Numbered from the stretch's first letter, positions 39,942 to 50,800 are shown. The stretch is DNA of 64,000 nucleotides from CAVVJA01 sp963801715 (GCA_963801715.1 CAWDGB010000011.1:1-64000); one strand, 5' to 3'. A program made the numbers and translations. The notes: generated by a model not told the origin, from the sequence alone.

Positions 39942-42884
39942 ATGACGGACGGGGTCGTGGGGCGTTCCTTCGAACGTGCTTCATTGCAGGCGTTGCTCGA
40001 CGTCGTCTCGTCCGGTCGTGGGAGCGGGGCGATCCTCCTCGGCGACGCCGGGATCGGCAAGACGACACTTGCCACCGCACTCGCCAGTGTCGCCGCGGCG
40101 GAAGGGTTCCGCGTCGGCTGGGGCCGATGCCCAGACTCCGAAACCATCCCGTTGTGGCCCTGGCGCCTCGCTCTGCATGGCATGGGATCGGATGTCTCGG
40201 TCGCGGACGTCGTCCCGATCGGACGAGCCGCGCTGTTCGCCCGGGTCGTCGACAGTATCGTCGATCACACGCGCAAGGCCGCGACCCTGATCATTCTCGA
40301 GGACGTCCACCTGGCTGACGAGGCCTCGCTCGCACTCCTGCAGTTCTTCGTCGGTGCGTTGCCCGAACTGCGATGTGCACTCCTGCTCACGAGCAGGGAC
40401 AACGCGATCGACCTGGCGGGGCCCGCAGCGGAGGCAGTGCAGAAACTTCCGCCAGCGATATCCCGCCTCACCATTGGCGGCCTTGACCGCGCGTCCTCGG
40501 CGGCGATTGTGGCTGGCATTCTCGGTGCCGTCGATTCGACGACAGTTGACGAACTGCACGCCCGCAGCGGCGGAAACCCGTTCTTCCTCCAGGAACTCGC
40601 CCGGCTGCTCGCAGCTCGCGGTGCGTCGCCGTTGGGTACACCAGCAGGCGTTGGTCAGGTCCTGGGGCGGCGCCTCGCCCGGTTGAACCAGCGAACGCAC
40701 GAATGCCTCTCCGCGGCAGCTGTTCTCGGCGACGGCGCGGAGATCCAAGTCCTCGCAGAGGTGCTCGACGTGCCGGTGGCAGTCGTGCTCGACCTGCTCG
40801 GTGGTGCGGCCGAGGCTCGTCTGGCGGTCGTCGAGGGGTCCCGCGTGCACTTTGCACACGCACTTGTGCGAGAGGTCCTCCTCGACGAGCTGAGCCCATC
40901 ACTGCGGTCGTCCTTGCACCTGCGGGCCGGGCATGCGCTGGTCGGAACCTGCTGCATGAGCGGACGTCATATGCCGCACTACGGGCTCCCGCTGGCTCCT
41001 TGCTGCTCGCTCGAGCGGGTGCAGGCGTCCGCCGGTGAAGTGGCCGACCACTTCCGACGCGCGATCGGCGTGCAGGGCTCCGCCGAACTCGCTCGCGAGC
41101 ATGCGCTTGCAGCGGCCCGCATCGCCGTGCGGCGATCAGGCTACGAACAAGCAGTCCGTTTCTACCAGTGGGCGATCGAGGGCGATGGTGCACCTGAGCT
41201 GCGCGTCGAATACGGCGAGGCGCTGATGCTTGCCGGCCAGATGGGCGAGGGTCGCGCGCAGCTGCGCCTCGTCGCGCGTGAGGCGATCGCGGTCGAAGAC
41301 GGTGAACTGGCGACGCGGGCCGTGCTCGCCATGGGCGGCGCCGGCGGGTTCGAGGTCGACCTGTTCGACTCCGAGCAGACGGCTCTGCTCGACGCGGCGC
41401 TGATGCTGCTTCCCGAGGGGGACAGCGCAGTGAAGGCAGCCGCCCTGGCCCGGCTCGCGCTGGGGCGGGCACATGGACGGATGGACACCGTCTCGCGTAC
41501 GACCACCCGCGAGGCCATCGAGATGGCGCGCCGCATCGGAAACGCCCGCACCGAGGCGAGCGCGATCGCCGCATGGTGCGACACGGCCAGCGGCCCCGAG
41601 TTCGTCGCCGAACGACGTGACGAGGCCCGACGCATGTTGAGCATCGCCGAACGGTGCGGCGAACCGACCCTGGCGCTGCTTGCACGTCGACTGCTCGTGA
41701 TGGCTTTGCTGGAGGCTGGGGATTTTCCGGTCGCCGACGAGCACATCTTCGCCTATGCACGATCCGCGGAACGCCTGCGGCTGCCGTACTACGCCTGGTA
41801 CGTGCCGGTGTGGCGAGGCATGCGCGCGCTGATGAAGGGTGACCTCGACGAAACCGATCGCCATCTCGGCGAGGCCTCAGAACTCGCCGAACGCGCCGGC
41901 AGCAGCAACGCCGCGCTCATGGTGGCGACACTCCGGTTTGCCCGCGCGGATGTCACCGACACCATGCCCGACGTACTGCCTCTGCTCGAGTCGATCTTCG
42001 ACCCGTTCCTCGACGTCCCGATGGCGCAGTGCTACCTGTCGTACTTCCTCCTGCGGGCAGGCGAAGCCGGACGCGCCCGTCGGTACATCGATCAGCGGCT
42101 CGCCGCCGGCCTCGACGTCATGGCCCACGATGCGGAATGGCTGCCCAGCGTCGCACTGTTCGGCGAAGCTGCACTGCAGCTCGACATTCGTCCGGCCGTG
42201 CTGACAAGCTTGCACGCCATCGAGCCATTCACCGGGCTATGGCTGGTCGACGGCGTCGGTGCCGGGTGCTACGGACGCGTCACCGACTACGTTCACCGGT
42301 TCAAGGCCTACCTCGGCCAATCGCGCTCGCCCTCGCCGACAACACCGGCAGACCGTTCCGGCGAGCTGCACCGGACGGGTTCGCACTGGTCCATCCGCTG
42401 GCAGGGCGACGAAGCCACCGTCGCCGATTCGAAGGGCATTCGCGATCTCGCCGTACTGCTCGCCCGTCCACGTACGGCCGTGCACGTCCTTGATCTCGCC
42501 GGGTCAACGTCGGCGGCAGGCGCTGACACTGGACCCGTCCTCGACGATCGGGCCCGGGCGGAGTACCGGTCCAGGCTCAGGGAGCTCGAGGACGAGATTG
42601 CGGAGGCGGAGGATTTCGCCGACATCGGGCGCCTCGGCAAGCTGAAGGCCGAGCGCGACTTCCTGGCGCGCGAGCTTGCCGCTGTTCTCGGCCTCGGCGG
42701 GCGTGTGCGCACCGCGGGCGACCCGGTCGAGCGGGCACGCAAGGCCGTGTCGATGCGTATCGCTGCGGCGATCAAGTCGATCGAATCGGTTCATCCTGCG
42801 CTCGGACGCCACCTAAGGGCGAGCGTCCGGACCGGTCGGCATTGTGTCTACGACCCCGAGATCGACGCGACCTGGATGCTGTAG
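39942..42884 (+). CDS. Large AAA/STAND ATPase regulator-like protein with coiled-coil C-terminus
   Basis: A 980-residue protein resembling MalT/LAL and adenylate-cyclase-associated ATPases. The N-terminal ATPase holds Walker A GDAGIGKT (34-41), Walker B LIILEDVHLAD and the sensor SGGNPFFLQELARLL. About residues 380-800 are TPR-like helical repeats. There is no LuxR helix-turn-helix; instead the C-terminal ~100 residues form a charged coiled coil (DDRARAEYRSRLRELEDEIAEAEDFADIGRLGKLKAERDFLARELA) followed by VERARKAVSMRIAAAI. It precedes a methyltransferase by 112 bases on the same strand, and may sense a signal linked to it. GACAAT lies 6 bases before ATG, a weak leaderless -10. The frame extends 57 codons upstream but those are not protein-like. 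Confidence 0.75.
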   Translation: MTDGVVGRSFERASLQALLDVVSSGRGSGAILLGDAGIGKTTLATALASVAAAEGFRVGWGRCPDSETIPLWPWRLALHGMGSDVSVADVVPIGRAALFARVVDSIVDHTRKAATLIILEDVHLADEASLALLQFFVGALPELRCALLLTSRDNAIDLAGPAAEAVQKLPPAISRLTIGGLDRASSAAIVAGILGAVDSTTVDELHARSGGNPFFLQELARLLAARGASPLGTPAGVGQVLGRRLARLNQRTHECLSAAAVLGDGAEIQVLAEVLDVPVAVVLDLLGGAAEARLAVVEGSRVHFAHALVREVLLDELSPSLRSSLHLRAGHALVGTCCMSGRHMPHYGLPLAPCCSLERVQASAGEVADHFRRAIGVQGSAELAREHALAAARIAVRRSGYEQAVRFYQWAIEGDGAPELRVEYGEALMLAGQMGEGRAQLRLVAREAIAVEDGELATRAVLAMGGAGGFEVDLFDSEQTALLDAALMLLPEGDSAVKAAALARLALGRAHGRMDTVSRTTTREAIEMARRIGNARTEASAIAAWCDTASGPEFVAERRDEARRMLSIAERCGEPTLALLARRLLVMALLEAGDFPVADEHIFAYARSAERLRLPYYAWYVPVWRGMRALMKGDLDETDRHLGEASELAERAGSSNAALMVATLRFARADVTDTMPDVLPLLESIFDPFLDVPMAQCYLSYFLLRAGEAGRARRYIDQRLAAGLDVMAHDAEWLPSVALFGEAALQLDIRPAVLTSLHAIEPFTGLWLVDGVGAGCYGRVTDYVHRFKAYLGQSRSPSPTTPADRSGELHRTGSHWSIRWQGDEATVADSKGIRDLAVLLARPRTAVHVLDLAGSTSAAGADTGPVLDDRARAEYRSRLRELEDEIAEAEDFADIGRLGKLKAERDFLARELAAVLGLGGRVRTAGDPVERARKAVSMRIAAAIKSIESVHPALGRHLRASVRTGRHCVYDPEIDATWML

Positions 42885-42995
42885 CTACGCAGTCTGATGC
42901 CAGGCTGCGGAATCTGGCATCGCCAGATAAGACCTGGCGCCTTCTGGTTGTAGGCCGAGAGTGAGCTCGGACTGACGAACAGGAGGACCAAGACG

Positions 42996-44129
42996 ATGAG
43001 CATCATCGATACAACCGGCGTGGACACCACGACTGCAGAAATCACCTCGCCCCGACCGGACGCGATGTCGGCCGCCGAAGCTCTGACCGGACGCTTCTTC
43101 ATGGCGGCGCTCGGCGCCGCGGAACTGTTCACGATCCATCTCGGGCATGTCCACGGACTGTGGCAGGCCATCGACGATGCTGGTTCGACGACGGCGGTCG
43201 AACTGGCCGATGCGACGGGCGTGGAACTGCGCTACCTCGTCGAGTGGCTACAGAGCCAGGCGATCAGCGGCCTGCTCGACCTCGGCGACACGGACGTCGG
43301 GACCGCCAGGTACTCGCTCGCCGTGGGCGTGCGCGAGGCCCTCGTCGAAGAGACGAACCCCTGCTACGCCGGCGGTATCCCCGCCATCCCGGTCGCGGTG
43401 GGTCGCGCTTACCCGCTCGTGCAGGCAGCGTTTCGCACCGGTGCCGGCGTGGCGTACAGCGACTACGGCCCCGAGGCGGTCTCGGCCCAGGAGCAGTTGA
43501 ACCGACCTGCGTACGCCAACTTCCTCGTCAGCGACTGGCTGCCCAAGTTGCCTGACGTGCATGCGAAGCTCGTTCGCGGAGCCATCGTCGCCGACCTCGG
43601 CACCGGGGTAGGTTGGTCGGCCATCGAGCTCGCGAAGGCGTTCCCGAACGTGCACATCGACGGTTACGACGACGACGAGGACTCGATCGGGCGGGCCCGG
43701 CGCAACGCCGCGGAACACGGCGTGACTGACCGGGTCGACTTCGAGGTCCGCGACATGACAACCGTGTCGGCGAACGGGGCGCCCTACGACTTCGTGACCT
43801 TCTTCGAGTGTGTGCATGACCTCGCCCATCCCGTCGAGGCGCTGGGTGCTGCGCGCGCGTCACTGCGTCCGGGCGGCGCGGTGCTCGTCATGGACGAGAA
43901 CATTGCCGACACACTCGAAACGCCGGGCGACGAGGTGCAACGGTTCTTCGCCGCCGCCAGCGTCGTCTGGTGCACGCCACAGGGCCGCGTCGACGAGACC
44001 TCGGAGGTGGTCGGCGCCGTGATGCGTCCGGCCAAGCTACGTGAGCTTGCCGAACTCGCCGGTTTCTCGAGCGTCGAGATTCTCCCGATCGAGCACCCGT
44101 TCTGGAAGTTCTACCGACTCAACCCGTGA
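42996..44129 (+). CDS. SAM-dependent methyltransferase with N-terminal winged helix
   Basis: A 377-residue protein like mycobacterial Rv2258c. Residues 20-100 form a winged-helix/dimerisation module (FFMAALGAAELFTIHLGH, TTAVELADATGVELRYLVEWLQSQAIS). The class I methyltransferase core contains VADLGTGVGWSAIELAKAFPNVHIDGYDDDEDSI (motif I and strand 2), DRVDFEVRDMTTV, YDFVTFFECVHDLAHPVEAL, SLRPGGAVLVMDENIAD. AGGAGG is nine bases before the ATG. It follows the large ATPase gene. Possibly an O-methyltransferase in small-molecule metabolism. Confidence 0.88.
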   Translation: MSIIDTTGVDTTTAEITSPRPDAMSAAEALTGRFFMAALGAAELFTIHLGHVHGLWQAIDDAGSTTAVELADATGVELRYLVEWLQSQAISGLLDLGDTDVGTARYSLAVGVREALVEETNPCYAGGIPAIPVAVGRAYPLVQAAFRTGAGVAYSDYGPEAVSAQEQLNRPAYANFLVSDWLPKLPDVHAKLVRGAIVADLGTGVGWSAIELAKAFPNVHIDGYDDDEDSIGRARRNAAEHGVTDRVDFEVRDMTTVSANGAPYDFVTFFECVHDLAHPVEALGAARASLRPGGAVLVMDENIADTLETPGDEVQRFFAAASVVWCTPQGRVDETSEVVGAVMRPAKLRELAELAGFSSVEILPIEHPFWKFYRLNP

Positions 44130-44162
44130 AGAGAATCGGTGCCGAGTGCTTGCTGCGGTTGC

Positions 44163-44378
44163 TCAAGTGCGTTGGTCGAGTTTGTCGGCGATGAACTGCG
44201 CGTCGGTGCCGACGCCCGACAACAGGCCGGACTTGAACGTGTGCATCCAGTGCAAGCCTAGGAAGAACACCCCTGGTACTGACGTCGGCGGACCGACGGG
44301 TACCTGGCCGCGCCGCGTTCGCCGGCTACTCGAGACGCCCTTGCGTTGGACGGGTCGGCTGTCGGCGTCGATGAACAT
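44163..44378 (-). pseudogene. C-terminal remnant of an FAD-dependent oxidoreductase
   Basis: Only the last ~33 residues are recognisable: SVPGVFFLGLHWMHTFKSGLLSGVGTDAQFIADKLDQ, the typical end of flavin-containing monooxygenase-like proteins (usually VPGLYFLGLHWMHTF-SGLLSGVGxDA). Upstream on this strand there is no cofactor fold; the DNA instead carries the opposite-strand FMO remnant. A leftover 3' end. Confidence 0.65.
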
Positions 44379-44414
44379 CGCGTGCGGGCCGGTCGCTCGT
44401 ACCGGTCGTCACTG

Positions 44415-45240
44415 ACCGGGGCACCTGGCGAGGCCAGCAACATCGTGGTCGCGACCGGGCCGCACGGCGACACCGGCAGATCCCGGCGCGTCCGCGGCGG
44501 CGAGCTCGGGTCGGTCGACGCTGCTGATCCGCGACAGCAGTATCGCAACCCGGCGCAGCTGCCGCCGCGGCGGTGTGCTCGTCGTCGGGGCGTCGTCCTC
44601 CGGGGTGCAGATTCGCTGACGAGCTGGCCCGGGCCGGCCGCCAGTGGTGCTGTCGGTGGGTCGGCACACGAGAATGCCGCGCCGCTACCGCGGCATGGAC
44701 ATCTTTTGGTGGCTGGACAGCACCGGCCGACTCGCCCGGACATCGACGACGTGCCGGACGCACCGCGGCGCGCCGCGAGACATCCTTGCAGCTGGCCGGG
44801 CGCAATGGCCCCGAATTGTTCGGTCAGAACCTTGACCTGGCCGTTCTACAAGCGAACGGGGTTCGGCTGGCCGGGCACCTGCAGCGGGTCAGCGGCGGCC
44901 GGGCGTGGTTCCGAGACGATGTGGAAGACACGGTCCGTGCTGCCGACCGGCGGATGCTCCGCTTTCTGAACGTCGTCGACGACTACGTCCGCCAGGCCAG
45001 ATCGGTCGCGAGGTCTGGGAGCCGGTGCGCCCCGACCGGTCGAGTTGCCAAATCCCGTGGCGTGCTTGAACCTGATCGCTGAGCCAATCAGCACGATCTG
45101 TGCTCGCCACCGGCTACCGCCCTCATCATCCCTGGCTGCACCTACCGGTGACCGCGCCGACGGGAGCATCGAGCAGCATCGCGGCGTAACGGCGGCTCCA
45201 GGGATGTCGACGTCGTCGGCCAACGGTTCCAGAACCGCGT
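44415..45240 (+). pseudogene. Decayed flavin-containing monooxygenase-like gene
   Basis: Pieces in shifting frames: ASNIVVATGPHGD; YRNPAQLPP; VLVVGASSSGVQI (the second nucleotide-binding GxGxxG-like loop) then ADELARAG; LSVGRHTRMPRRYRGMDIFWWLDSTGRLAR; SLQLAGRNGPELFG, LQANGVRLAGHLQRVSGGR, DRRMLRFLNVVDDYVRQA; and late DGSIEQHRGVTAAPGM. This order is the standard NAD(P)-binding part and C-terminus of bacterial FMO/CzcO proteins. The N-terminal FAD motif is missing and there are at least four frameshifts. Surely non-functional. Confidence 0.75.
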
Positions 45241-45339
45241 GACTCCGGCTTCACGACGGCGTCGGCACGACGCCGAGGCGGTCGTACGCCCGTGAGCGGC
45301 ACCCGGACGCCGGTGCAACAGATGACGTGTCGATGCGCC

Positions 45340-46511
45340 GAGATGGGGATGTCGATCGCTGGTGCGTCGACCGCTTTGCTCGGCGCGAACCGGTGTCCCG
45401 CTTGGCGGACGGCGATCGATCTCGCCTGGCAGCGATTCGCTCTCGATCGAGCTGATGCGGGCCGGGGTGCTGCAGCTGTCTCGTTGGGGCCTGCTGGAAC
45501 GGCTAATCAGCGCCGATACTCCATCGATTGCCAGCGCGCTGTTCCACTACGGCGACGGCACCACCACCCGAGTGTCGAAACGCACGGGCGGCCTCGATGA
45601 ACGACCGGTAGGCCGCGTCCGCCTCATCCAGGATCTGGTTGGCGTTGCCGGCGAGGACGATCCGGGTGCCGGAGACGCCGATCACGGACCCGACGACGTG
45701 CGGGTGTGCGGCGTTTACGTGGTGGGCCGCGCGGGCCGCGCGCTGGAGCTGCCGGCAGTGACGACGGTTGGTGCAGACGGGATCCGTTCGACAGTGGCAG
45801 ACCTGGTGACAGGCACCAGTCGTCCGGCACGGCCGTTCCGCCTCCGCCGTTCTCTACCGCTACGTCGCCGGGCTGCCGACTGATGGTTACGAGTGGGCGT
45901 ACGGCGACGGCGCCGCGGCCGGCTTGATTCCGACCAACAACGGTGAGACTTGCGTCTTCGTCAGCGCAGCGTCCGACCGGTGGCGCGCCATTCGCCGGGC
46001 GGGCGGTGAGCACGCTTTTGCCGCCCTGCTGGCGCGGGCAGCGCCGGGCCTGCGGGACCGGATCGCCTCGGCGGGCCAGGCGGGGCGGCTGCGCGGCTGG
46101 GCGGGAACGCCTGGCTACGTCCGGCGTCCGTGGGGGCCGGGGTGGGCTCTGGTCGGAGACGCCGGTTACTACAAGGATCCGATCACAACGCATGGCATGA
46201 CCGATGCGATGCGAGACGCCGAATTGCTCGCCGACGCGATTCTTGCGTCAAACACCAGCGGGCGGCCGCCCGTGGCCGCCTTGGCTCGATACCAGGCCAC
46301 CCGCGACCGGCTGTCGAGCGACCTGTTCGCGGCGACGGAGACCGTGGCAGGCTACGGCTGGACCACGGATGGCCTCCTCACGTTGCTCAGGCGGGTGAGT
46401 TCGGCGATGAGCGACGAGGTGGATTACCTCGAGTCCCTGCCCAATCGCCGCGGGGGGCGGCGCGCCTCCGGAGATCCGCATCAGGTGACAGCCGTGGGAA
46501 GCCCCGGTTAG
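45340..46511 (+). pseudogene. Decayed FAD-dependent monooxygenase gene
   Basis: Three reading frames hold in-order parts of a PHBH-type monooxygenase: a scrambled FAD start with AGASTALL; SIELMRAGVLQLSRWGLLERLISADTP, HYGDGTTTRVS; VGADGIRSTVADLV (the DG-fingerprint region); then a new frame giving VLYRYVAGLPTDGYEWAYGD and GLIPTNNGETCVFV; and an intact C-terminal half with WALVGDAGYYKDPITTHGMTDAMRDAELLADAI (the GD motif). The last ~195 residues form one open frame, but no intact N-terminus exists. Confidence 0.75.
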
Positions 46512-46542
46512 TCTGACGTCCCGCCGGGAAGGTCGGACCGCT

Positions 46543-47200
46543 GTGCGCATCGACGTCAAATTGCTCGGAGGCTTCGAGGTCCTCCTGGACGGGATTCCGG
46601 TCCCGTCCACGGCGTGGTCGCGGCGACAGGCGGCATCGCTGGTGAAGCTACTGCGCCCGCGCCGGCGAGATTGCCGCGAGCAGATCGATAGAGTCGTGGC
46701 TGGGCCGCCATTGACTCCGCGCGCCCGCCTGCACAAGGCCACGCACTACGCGCGTCAAGGCCTCGGCGCGGCGGCGGTAGGAACCCGGGCCGAGGTGCTG
46801 TGGCTGGGTGACGATGCGAACGTCGACGTCGATCGATTCTATGGTCTCGCCGAGCGGGCGCTGGAGAATGGCACGCTCGAGGTGATCGACGCGGCCTTGG
46901 CGGCACATCGGGGGCCGTTGCTCCCCGACGATCCCTACGAGCCGTGGGCGGAGCAAGCCCGGGAGCGGGTGCGAACTCTGCACTTGGATCTGCTGCGCCG
47001 GGCCGAGCGATGGGACGGCGTGCTGCAGCAGGAACCGGCGGACGAGCAGGCTCATCTTGCGCTGATGCGGGCCAGCGCCACCAGCGGGGACGTCCGCGGC
47101 GCGGTGCGGCAGTACGAGCGCATGGAGCAGGCACTTCAGCGGGAACTAGGCATCGTTCCGAGCGCCGAGGCGCAACAGCTCGTGACCGCGCAGTGTTGCG
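46543..47200 (+). pseudogene. Decayed BTAD/SARP-like regulator N-terminus
   Basis: MRIDVKLLGGFEVLLDGIPVP, WSRRQAASLVKLL, then a damaged patch (PRRRDCREQIDRVVAGPPLT) with compensating shifts, RLHKATHYARQGLG, and a good BTAD domain: DVDRFYGLAERALENG, LLPDDPYEPWAEQARERVRTLHLDLLRRAERWD, ADEQAHLALMRASATSGDVRGAVRQYERMEQALQRELGIVPSAEA. After this the reading turns into noise where the P-loop ATPase domain should be. The frame stays open to 47658 but that part is not protein-like. The start is well placed after GGAAGG. Confidence 0.7.
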
Positions 47201-47533
47201 ACGGCCCGACCGTCGCCCGGAGAACGCGTCGATCGTCTACGGTCGAGTCAATCGGCACCGGTCCGCGACCACCGGACCAGGCCATCGCGGCCCCGGAACC
47301 GGCGTGGGATCCGCCCGGTGCCGGCTGGCCGTGTTGGATCGACGGAAAACGCTGGCGGCCCGCTCCGACCGCACTCCTCGGGCAAGGATCTGGATCCCGA
47401 CGCTCCGGCGTTGGAGGCCGACAACGGCCGACCACCAGCGCATACCGAACCGGGAGGATAAGCCAACCGGATCGCGATAGCGCGTGCGTGTCCGGCCGAG
47501 ATGTGACCGGGAGCTCCGAGGCGAGTACCGCGG

Positions 47534-49215
47534 ATGTCGTTGCGGCCGCGGAACTGGTCCGACTTGCTGCGGCCGGCGTGGAACGACGATGCGAGCCGCG
47601 CATGCAGCCGACCATCGCTCGTCGTGATTTGCAATACCTTCGCCCTCGCGATAAGTGAACACCCGGTGTCGCGGTCGCGCATCGGCCGTTACGTGAGCAG
47701 CCCTGCGGGACGTCGCAGAAAGCCTCATCGCCCGAGGCGCAGGCCAGCAGGTGGCGCTGACGCCGCGGTCGAGCCGGCCACCCGTCAGCTGTGCGACCGC
47801 TTTCCGACCGCCCGAGGCCGTCGAGGGAATCTGGCAGCGATCGACGGGCTGCAGTTCAGGGCATTGGAACCGCTCGTAGCGATGGCGCCGGCACGCTCGC
47901 CGGTGCTGTCCGCCCTTCCGGCTCCGGTGGTATCGACCTTTGCCCGTGCCGCTTTGCTCGGCTCGGCGTTCACCACCGACGAGCTGCTCGTCGTGTCCGG
48001 CGCGGATGAGGATCAGACGTACCGCGACCTCGACGTCGCGCTTTCCGCCTTGGTCGTCGAGCGCACAGAGCTGGGCCACCGTCTCGCCAGGACCGTGCGC
48101 GACGCCGCTCCAGGCAGCCGACGGGATCACAGTCGACCGCGCGAAATCGCGGCGGCGCTGGCCGAGACAAACGCCGCACCAGGGCGGGTTGGCCAGTTCC
48201 TAGCGGCGGGGCTAGCCGAACGCGCGGTGCGTTACGCCGTCCGTGCGGTCGAGACGGCTGGTGCGCTAGGGCCTACCGAGACGCTCTCGGCTTGATCGAT
48301 GCAGTTCGGGACCACGCCGGACCCGCGATCTGCGCGCCTACTGCCCGCCGTGGCGACCTGCTGCTTGCCCTGGGCGACCCCGAAGCGGTCCAGGCGTACC
48401 AAGATGCGGATGCCGTCACAAGCGGAACCGAGCATCGACCCGTGCGAGCCGTTGGCCCGGGCACCAGGATGAGCCGGCGACCGACCCGCGGAGACCCGCT
48501 CGCTGGGCTTTCCCAAGAAGGTGACGCCGCGGACAGCTCGATCTTGCGCGCGCAGGGGAACCTGGCGTACTTCTCCGGTGATGTCGACACTGCGTGGGAA
48601 ATCGCCAATCAAGCTCGGGAGCTGCTCCAATCCCCGGATGACCCGTGGCATCTCATCGACCTCGTAACCTTGCAGGGCCTCATCGCCCACAATCGAGGCG
48701 AATGGTTCGAGCGGTTTCGTATGGAGCTCCGCCTGACCCAGGGCAAGCAGCGCCTCGCAACGGCGCTCTTCGACGCTCACCTCTGCGTGGCGGAGTAGCC
48801 ACTGCCTCGGCGGGAACGAGAAGTGCTGGAGCTGATGGCCGCCGGCAACTCCAACCAAGGTCGTCGACCGTCCGGTGATCACGGTGCGTGCGGTCGAAAA
48901 ATACTTCTCCAGCATCTTCGGCCAACTCGCACTACCAGCTACTGGCAGCGAATCCCGGCGGGTGCTGGCGGTACTGCCGTTCCTGCGGACGTAACAGCCC
49001 ACCATCCGGCACAAGAGCACGGGCGCAGCTCGGCAATCCGCAGCGGCCCTATTTGAGGGGGCCTGGGCTACGCAGTGCGCGAGGCGCGCGCTCACCTGTC
49101 ATCGCGTCGAGGGCGAAGCGTGAGGCTGCCGAACTGTTGCGTCGGGCTGGCCAGCTGTTCCGCGCGGCCGGTCACTACGGCGACGCCGCTCGCTGCGAGC
49201 TCAAGCACGCGACGG
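47534..49215 (+). pseudogene. Mosaic remains of the regulator: TPR part, LuxR helix-turn-helix, TPR end
   Basis: In order: LGSAFTTDELLVVSGADEDQTYRDLD then VERTELGH (post-ATPase helices); RGDLLLALGDPEAVQAYQDA and SSILRAQGNLAYFSGDVDTAWEIANQARELLQSPDDPWHL, DAHLCVAE and a stop at 48798; PRREREVLELMAAGNSNQ, then, after a frameshift, VITVRAVEKYFSSIFGQL (a LuxR helix-turn-helix, 48799-48960); and EARAHL plus EAAELLRRAGQLFRAAGHYGDAARCE (the normal TPR end). The HTH sits where the middle TPRs should be, so the sequence is a mosaic. Many frameshifts; non-functional. Confidence 0.7.
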
Positions 49216-49503
49216 CGACCCCCGCGATATCGACCGGCGCGGCGAGTGCCATGCCTACCAACACGACCGCGGGCGTATAGCGCGAGCGCTCCCCCCCCCG
49301 CTAGCAACGGCCGCGACCGGGAGGCTGGTCGCGGCCGAGAAGCTTTACGGAAGCACCAATTCCTATCTTGGCAGAGCCGCATCGCGCAGGCGGTGCTCGG
49401 CTCGCCGAGCTGATCTCAAAATTCAGGCGCCGGGAACACGTCGGCCGATGCCGTACTCAGTCGCCGTTCGTCTTGGCGTCCAACAGCCGCGTCCCAGTTT
49501 GCG

Positions 49504-49845
49504 TCATCGGCCCTCAGCACTGGCTCGCCGATGCACCGCGGCGTAGGTCGCGGCGCCGAGGACGATCGTGACCGCGAACAGCAGCGCCCAATACGCGGCA
49601 GGCGACGATGCCCCAAGCCCGCATACGGCGACGCCGGCCCAGTGATGGCCGCCACGTCGAGGTGCCTGGCGATCGCCTCGAACGCCCACCGGTCCGACAT
49701 GACCGCGGCAATGACGCGGCCGGGGCTGGCCATGACCGACATCGGGACCATGGCACCCGCAAACAGCACGGCGGGGAAGCACAACATCGGCAATGCCAGC
49801 GCCGCCTGGGCCGTGGACGTGACAACCGCCGAGGCGAGCAACCCG
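49504..49845 (-). pseudogene. C-terminal remnant of an ABC-2 permease (ABCG-like)
   Basis: TSTAQAALALPMLCFPAVLFAGAMVPMSVMASPGRVIAAVMSDRWAFEAIARHLDV is the end of an ABCG-type permease, then a frameshift and SPAAYWALLFAVTIVLGAATYAAVHRRAS as the last membrane helix and stop. The matching ATPase remnant is at 50345-50800, with a VOC remnant in between. Confidence 0.65.
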
Positions 49846-49865
49846 AGGCGAGGCCCAGTGGGTGA

Positions 49866-50245
49866 TGGGCTGGGATAAGCTCCTCAACGAGAACGATGGG
49901 TATCCTGCGTCGGCGGATATGCGGCGATGCCAAGCATCTCCGAGCAAGCACCCCACGGTTCCCGTTCGGGTGCACGCACGATCTCAACACCCGCCGCCTG
50001 AAGGCGCCGGTGTTCGGCAGCGAGGTCCCGGACCTGTAACCAGAGGGAGAATTGCGAGCGGAAGTCCCATCCCCGGCACCGGAGAGTTCCAGGTGACCTC
50101 CGCCGAGGAAGAAAACCACCCCAGGATCGTCGCGATCACCGAACTCGCGGCAGACGGCAAGACCGAGAGCGTCCCGGTAGAAACGTCGACTCCGGTCGCG
50201 GTCAGCCGGTCGCGGAGCACAACTCCGGCTACTGAGTACGTCCAT
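49866..50245 (-). pseudogene. Decayed VOC (glyoxalase-like) gene
   Basis: PADRDRSRRFYRDALGLAVCREFGDRDDPGVVFFLGGGHLELSGAGDG opens a VOC protein; a second frame gives LWLQVRDLAAEHRRLQAAGVEIVRAPEREPWG; a third IPIVLVEELIPAHHPL. At least two frameshifts. It lies inside the remains of an ABC transporter, so recombination joined unrelated fragments. Confidence 0.65.
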
Positions 50246-50344
50246 CGCTCGTGCCGTCCGCCCGATGGTGATGGCAGCCGCGTGGCCGTAGAGCAGCACG
50301 ATGGCTGGGTGAAGCTGAGCTCTCGACCTGCACGATAGATCCAT

Positions 50345-50800
50345 AAGCCGCGGCGAGGAGATCGAGCACGCGCTTCGCGCCCATCATGACGAGGCTGTTG
50401 CGAGCACCAACGTTGTCGCTGCGTTCGATGTCTTCGACGCTGTGCGTCGTGAACACGACGGTGCTTCCTTGGGTGGACATCCGGTGTATACTTGAATCAG
50501 ATCGGCGGCAGCTGACGGGTCCAGGCCGCTAGTTGGTTCGTCCAGAAAACAGACGCCGGGCCGAGTAAGGATCTCGGACGCGACGCTTGCTCTCTTCCGC
50601 TGACCACCGCTCAACGAACGCACCGGAACCTCGCGCTGTTGCGCGAGGCCCAGTGTGTCCAAGGCAGCCGTGACCGCAGCATCGATAGCCGCGCGAGACG
50701 CGCTAATCGACGCGGCCGCGTAGCGCAACGTTCGGCGGAGCGGCAATTCCTGGTGCAATATGTCGTCCTGGGGCAGAACCTGGGCGCCGCTGGTCGTCTG
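50345..50800 (-). pseudogene. Remnant of an ABCG-like ABC transporter ATP-binding domain
   Basis: LPQDDILHQELPLRRTLRYAA, then DTLGLAQQREVPVRSLSGGQRKRASVASEILTRPGVCFLDEPTSGLDP (signature SGGQRKR and Walker B FLDEP), a frameshift, then GSTVVFTTHSVEDIERSDNV (switch His). Walker A is absent. In this family an FHA domain and permease normally flank it. Confidence 0.7.

Noticed and set aside
40468..41760. 430-aa minus-strand open frame
   Set aside because: Antisense to the large ATPase regulator; Arg-rich low-complexity text.
49296..49304. Run of nine C bases
   Set aside because: A homopolymer inside decayed sequence; a likely indel hotspot rather than a feature.
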